Positions 62,448-64,000 of a stretch of 64,000 bases of DNA are shown one piece after another. Position numbers and translations under genes: made by a program. How positions within the stretch are numbered: position 1 is the stretch's first letter; every line of letters begins with the position of its first letter. The stretch comes from Marinirhabdus sp963793275 (lineage in GTDB: Bacteria > Bacteroidota > Bacteroidia > Flavobacteriales > Flavobacteriaceae): the NCBI GenBank assembly GCA_963793275.1, contig CAWBZL010000002.1, positions 434,001 to 498,000 on the forward strand, read 5' to 3'. The notes under the pieces are model-generated. The model was not told the DNA's origin. It made no database searches and was given only the letters and a program-made list of their open reading frames with translations.

Positions 62448-62730
62448 ATTCACATATAAAATTACAAGGGTAGTCTGGAATTTCAGGCTGCTCTTTTTGT
62501 TTATTGGTCTGGGAGCATTTTCAAGCTTTACTCCTTTCAATAGAAACCAAAACAATTCTACAAAATTTGATACTAGCAACATTTCCCTTTTGGACGGAAT
62601 CCACGCCAGTGAACGCGGGTTCGGAGCAGCGCTGTGTATGTTTTTTGGCGGTAAAAATCATATGAATACTACAGGTTTAAAATTAGCTCAGATACGAATA
62701 AAACAGAATTACAATGAACAGTACCATTGA
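62440..62730 (+). CDS. small protein of unknown function
   Basis: Protein of 96 residues with one hydrophobic N-terminal segment (NFRLLFLFIGLGAFSSF), possibly a signal anchor, then a polar region with no family. It overlaps the YiaAB gene by 8 bases and the DUF2157 gene by 17 bases. The tight overlaps support it as a real gene in an operon; the sequence itself gives little. Confidence 0.5.
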   Translation: MNKFTYKITRVVWNFRLLFLFIGLGAFSSFTPFNRNQNNSTKFDTSNISLLDGIHASERGFGAALCMFFGGKNHMNTTGLKLAQIRIKQNYNEQYH

Positions 62731-63988
62731 AAAAGAACTAAACGAACTGGTGAGTGCAGAAGTCATTACACCAGAAATTCAGCAAGACATAAAGCAGTAC
62801 TATACGGATAAAAAAACTGCGGGACCCAACAAATTGTTTGTTGTTTTTGGGGTGTTAGGTGCTATTCTCACCGGATTAGGAATTATCCTTATTCTGGCAC
62901 ATAACTGGGACAATTTTACCCGAATCACAAAAACCATCTGGGCATTTGCACCATTGGTTTTTGGACAGATTCTGGCAGCTTTTGCGCTGTTTAAAAAGAA
63001 AAGTGCAGCCTGGCGGGAGACCGCGGCTACATTTTTATTTTTTGCTATTGGTGCGAGTATCTCCCTGATAAGTCAAATTTATAATATTCCGGGAGCTATC
63101 CATACCTTTCTGCTTACGTGGCTTTTACTGGCGGCGCCAGTTATGTATTTGCTAAGATCCCACGCAACTACGTTGTTATATTGTTTGCTTGTCACTACCT
63201 ACGGGTGCACGATTGGGTATGACTTAAACCAAACGCCTTATTGGGCTTTAGTAGCATTGGCAGTAGCAACCCCACAATACATTGTATTGCTTAAAAGTAA
63301 CCCGAACGGGAATATCACGGGTATTTTTAACTGGATCTTTCCGTTAAGTATGCTCATACTTTTGGGCGCTTTTCTGAATAGTGGTTTTAGTATTGGGTTG
63401 TTAACCCATGTGTGCCTATTCGGTTTGTTTTATAATATTGGAAAACTCCCTTATTTTGAAGGCGGGAAACTACGCCGAAACGGATATGTGATCATAGGAT
63501 CGTTAGGAACTGTCATCTCGCTGCTTATTGCTAGTTTCAGATATATCTGGGACGATTTTGTGCCCGAAATTATTTCAACAGGCGATGGTGTGATTACTTC
63601 AATTTTAGTGGTTGCCGCGCTTAGTATTATTGGGTACTTATTCAGTAAAAATAAGTTGAAGCCGTTTAATTTATTTCAGATAGCTTTTTTAGTGTTTGGC
63701 GGATTGTATTTTTTGGGGTTTGTACAACCTGAACTTGCCTCCATCCTTACGAATGTTCTCATTTTATTGCTGGGGCTATTTGCGGTGTTACTTGGCGCGC
63801 GTCAGGAAAAGTTCAGCGTATTGAATTATGGATTGCTTATTATAACGGCTTTAATTACCTGTAGATTTTTTGATACGGAAATTCCTTTTGTAGTAAGAGG
63901 AATCCTTTTTATAGCCATTGGAGCAGGTTTCTTTGGCGCGAATTATTTTATGTATAAAAAACAATTAAAAACGAAGGCATATGAATAA
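62714..63988 (+). CDS. DUF2157 membrane protein
   Basis: Protein of 424 residues: a soluble N-terminal helical part (LNELVSAEVITPEIQQDIKQ, about 1-35) followed by about 12 transmembrane helices, the DUF2157 plan. Motifs: FGVLGAILTGLGIILILAHN and FAIGASISLISQIYNI. Role unknown; usually next to a DUF4401/GDYXXLXY-type gene. A further ATG begins 8 bases before its stop, fitting such a neighbour. Confidence 0.85.
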   Translation: MNSTIEKELNELVSAEVITPEIQQDIKQYYTDKKTAGPNKLFVVFGVLGAILTGLGIILILAHNWDNFTRITKTIWAFAPLVFGQILAAFALFKKKSAAWRETAATFLFFAIGASISLISQIYNIPGAIHTFLLTWLLLAAPVMYLLRSHATTLLYCLLVTTYGCTIGYDLNQTPYWALVALAVATPQYIVLLKSNPNGNITGIFNWIFPLSMLILLGAFLNSGFSIGLLTHVCLFGLFYNIGKLPYFEGGKLRRNGYVIIGSLGTVISLLIASFRYIWDDFVPEIISTGDGVITSILVVAALSIIGYLFSKNKLKPFNLFQIAFLVFGGLYFLGFVQPELASILTNVLILLLGLFAVLLGARQEKFSVLNYGLLIITALITCRFFDTEIPFVVRGILFIAIGAGFFGANYFMYKKQLKTKAYE

Positions 63989-64000
63989 AATATTAATAAT
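63981..64000 (+). CDS. start of the next gene (truncated by window end)
   Basis: ATG at 63981 (MNKILI...) overlaps the DUF2157 gene by 8 bases, like the overlaps earlier in this operon. Only six codons are inside the window, so identity cannot be stated. Confidence 0.35.

Noticed and set aside
1..64000. CRISPR arrays, tRNA genes, rRNA genes, transposase-type insertion sequences, prophage
   Set aside because: No regularly spaced repeats, tRNA-like cloverleaf motifs, rRNA cores, transposase motifs or phage structural genes were seen.

Overview
This is chromosomal DNA from a member of the Bacteroidota, almost certainly a marine-type Flavobacteriaceae. The evidence is AT-rich sequence, weak Shine-Dalgarno signals, TAnnTTTG-type -7 boxes, type IX secretion (T9SS) C-terminal sorting domains, GLPGLI and TonB-dependent carboxypeptidase-regulatory-like outer membrane proteins, DUF4230, DUF5522, and a flavobacterial arrangement of the phenylacetate (paa) genes. 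No species can be named from the sequence alone.

Layout. 0-4 kb: a membrane TPR/helix-turn-helix regulator, a T9SS-exported protein and a small lipoprotein, closed by a strong terminator. 4-15 kb: deoxynucleoside kinase, a GLPGLI protein next to a TonB-type barrel, then a secreted papain-like protease, a secreted beta-propeller/caspase protein and a DUF4230 protein. 15-17 kb (minus strand): rhodanese and an aromatic amino acid hydroxylase. 17.5-33 kb: a TetR regulator and a long phenylacetyl-CoA catabolic cluster (paaE A B C D G H I, thiolase, paaZ, an enoyl-CoA hydratase, paaY), followed by lipoyl E2 and fused E1 subunits of a branched-chain 2-oxoacid dehydrogenase, ending at a terminator near 36.83 kb. 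37-40.6 kb (minus): lipoproteins, a Pmp3-like peptide, urocanase, and a Cys-rich DUF5522 protein. 41-51.6 kb (minus): an island of secreted surface proteins with repeated head and jelly-roll-like modules, one large T9SS protein, and two decayed duplicates. 51.8-64 kb: a D-cysteine desulfhydrase-like enzyme, glucosaminidase, hemL, Spy/LTXXQ-like proteins, a diheme cytochrome, an alpha/alpha-toroid protein, a probable structured RNA, MORN and helical-repeat proteins, YiaAB and DUF2157 membrane proteins.

How the genes work together. PaaABCDE would epoxidise phenylacetyl-CoA. PaaG isomerises the product, PaaZ opens and oxidises the ring, and the hydratase, PaaH and the thiolase release acetyl-CoA and succinyl-CoA. 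PaaI and PaaY are accessory. A TetR gene next to an inverted-repeat operator that overlaps the first promoter explains control. No phenylacetate-CoA ligase (paaK) lies in the window.

Most interesting. The paa cluster is riddled with small insertions that obey rules. Two GIY-YIG nuclease genes are each bracketed by inverted copies of a palindromic repeat. Solo copies of related palindromes sit between genes and, in frame, inside genes. Three four-helix-bundle (23S rRNA IVP-like) genes are each bracketed by imperfect inverted repeats, and one of these repeat pairs recurs elsewhere without the gene. Both look like compact mobile units, reminiscent of REP/RAYT pairs and rRNA intervening sequences. 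Separately, six genes are broken by single-base deletions, mostly in short homopolymers, which points to consensus errors rather than real decay.
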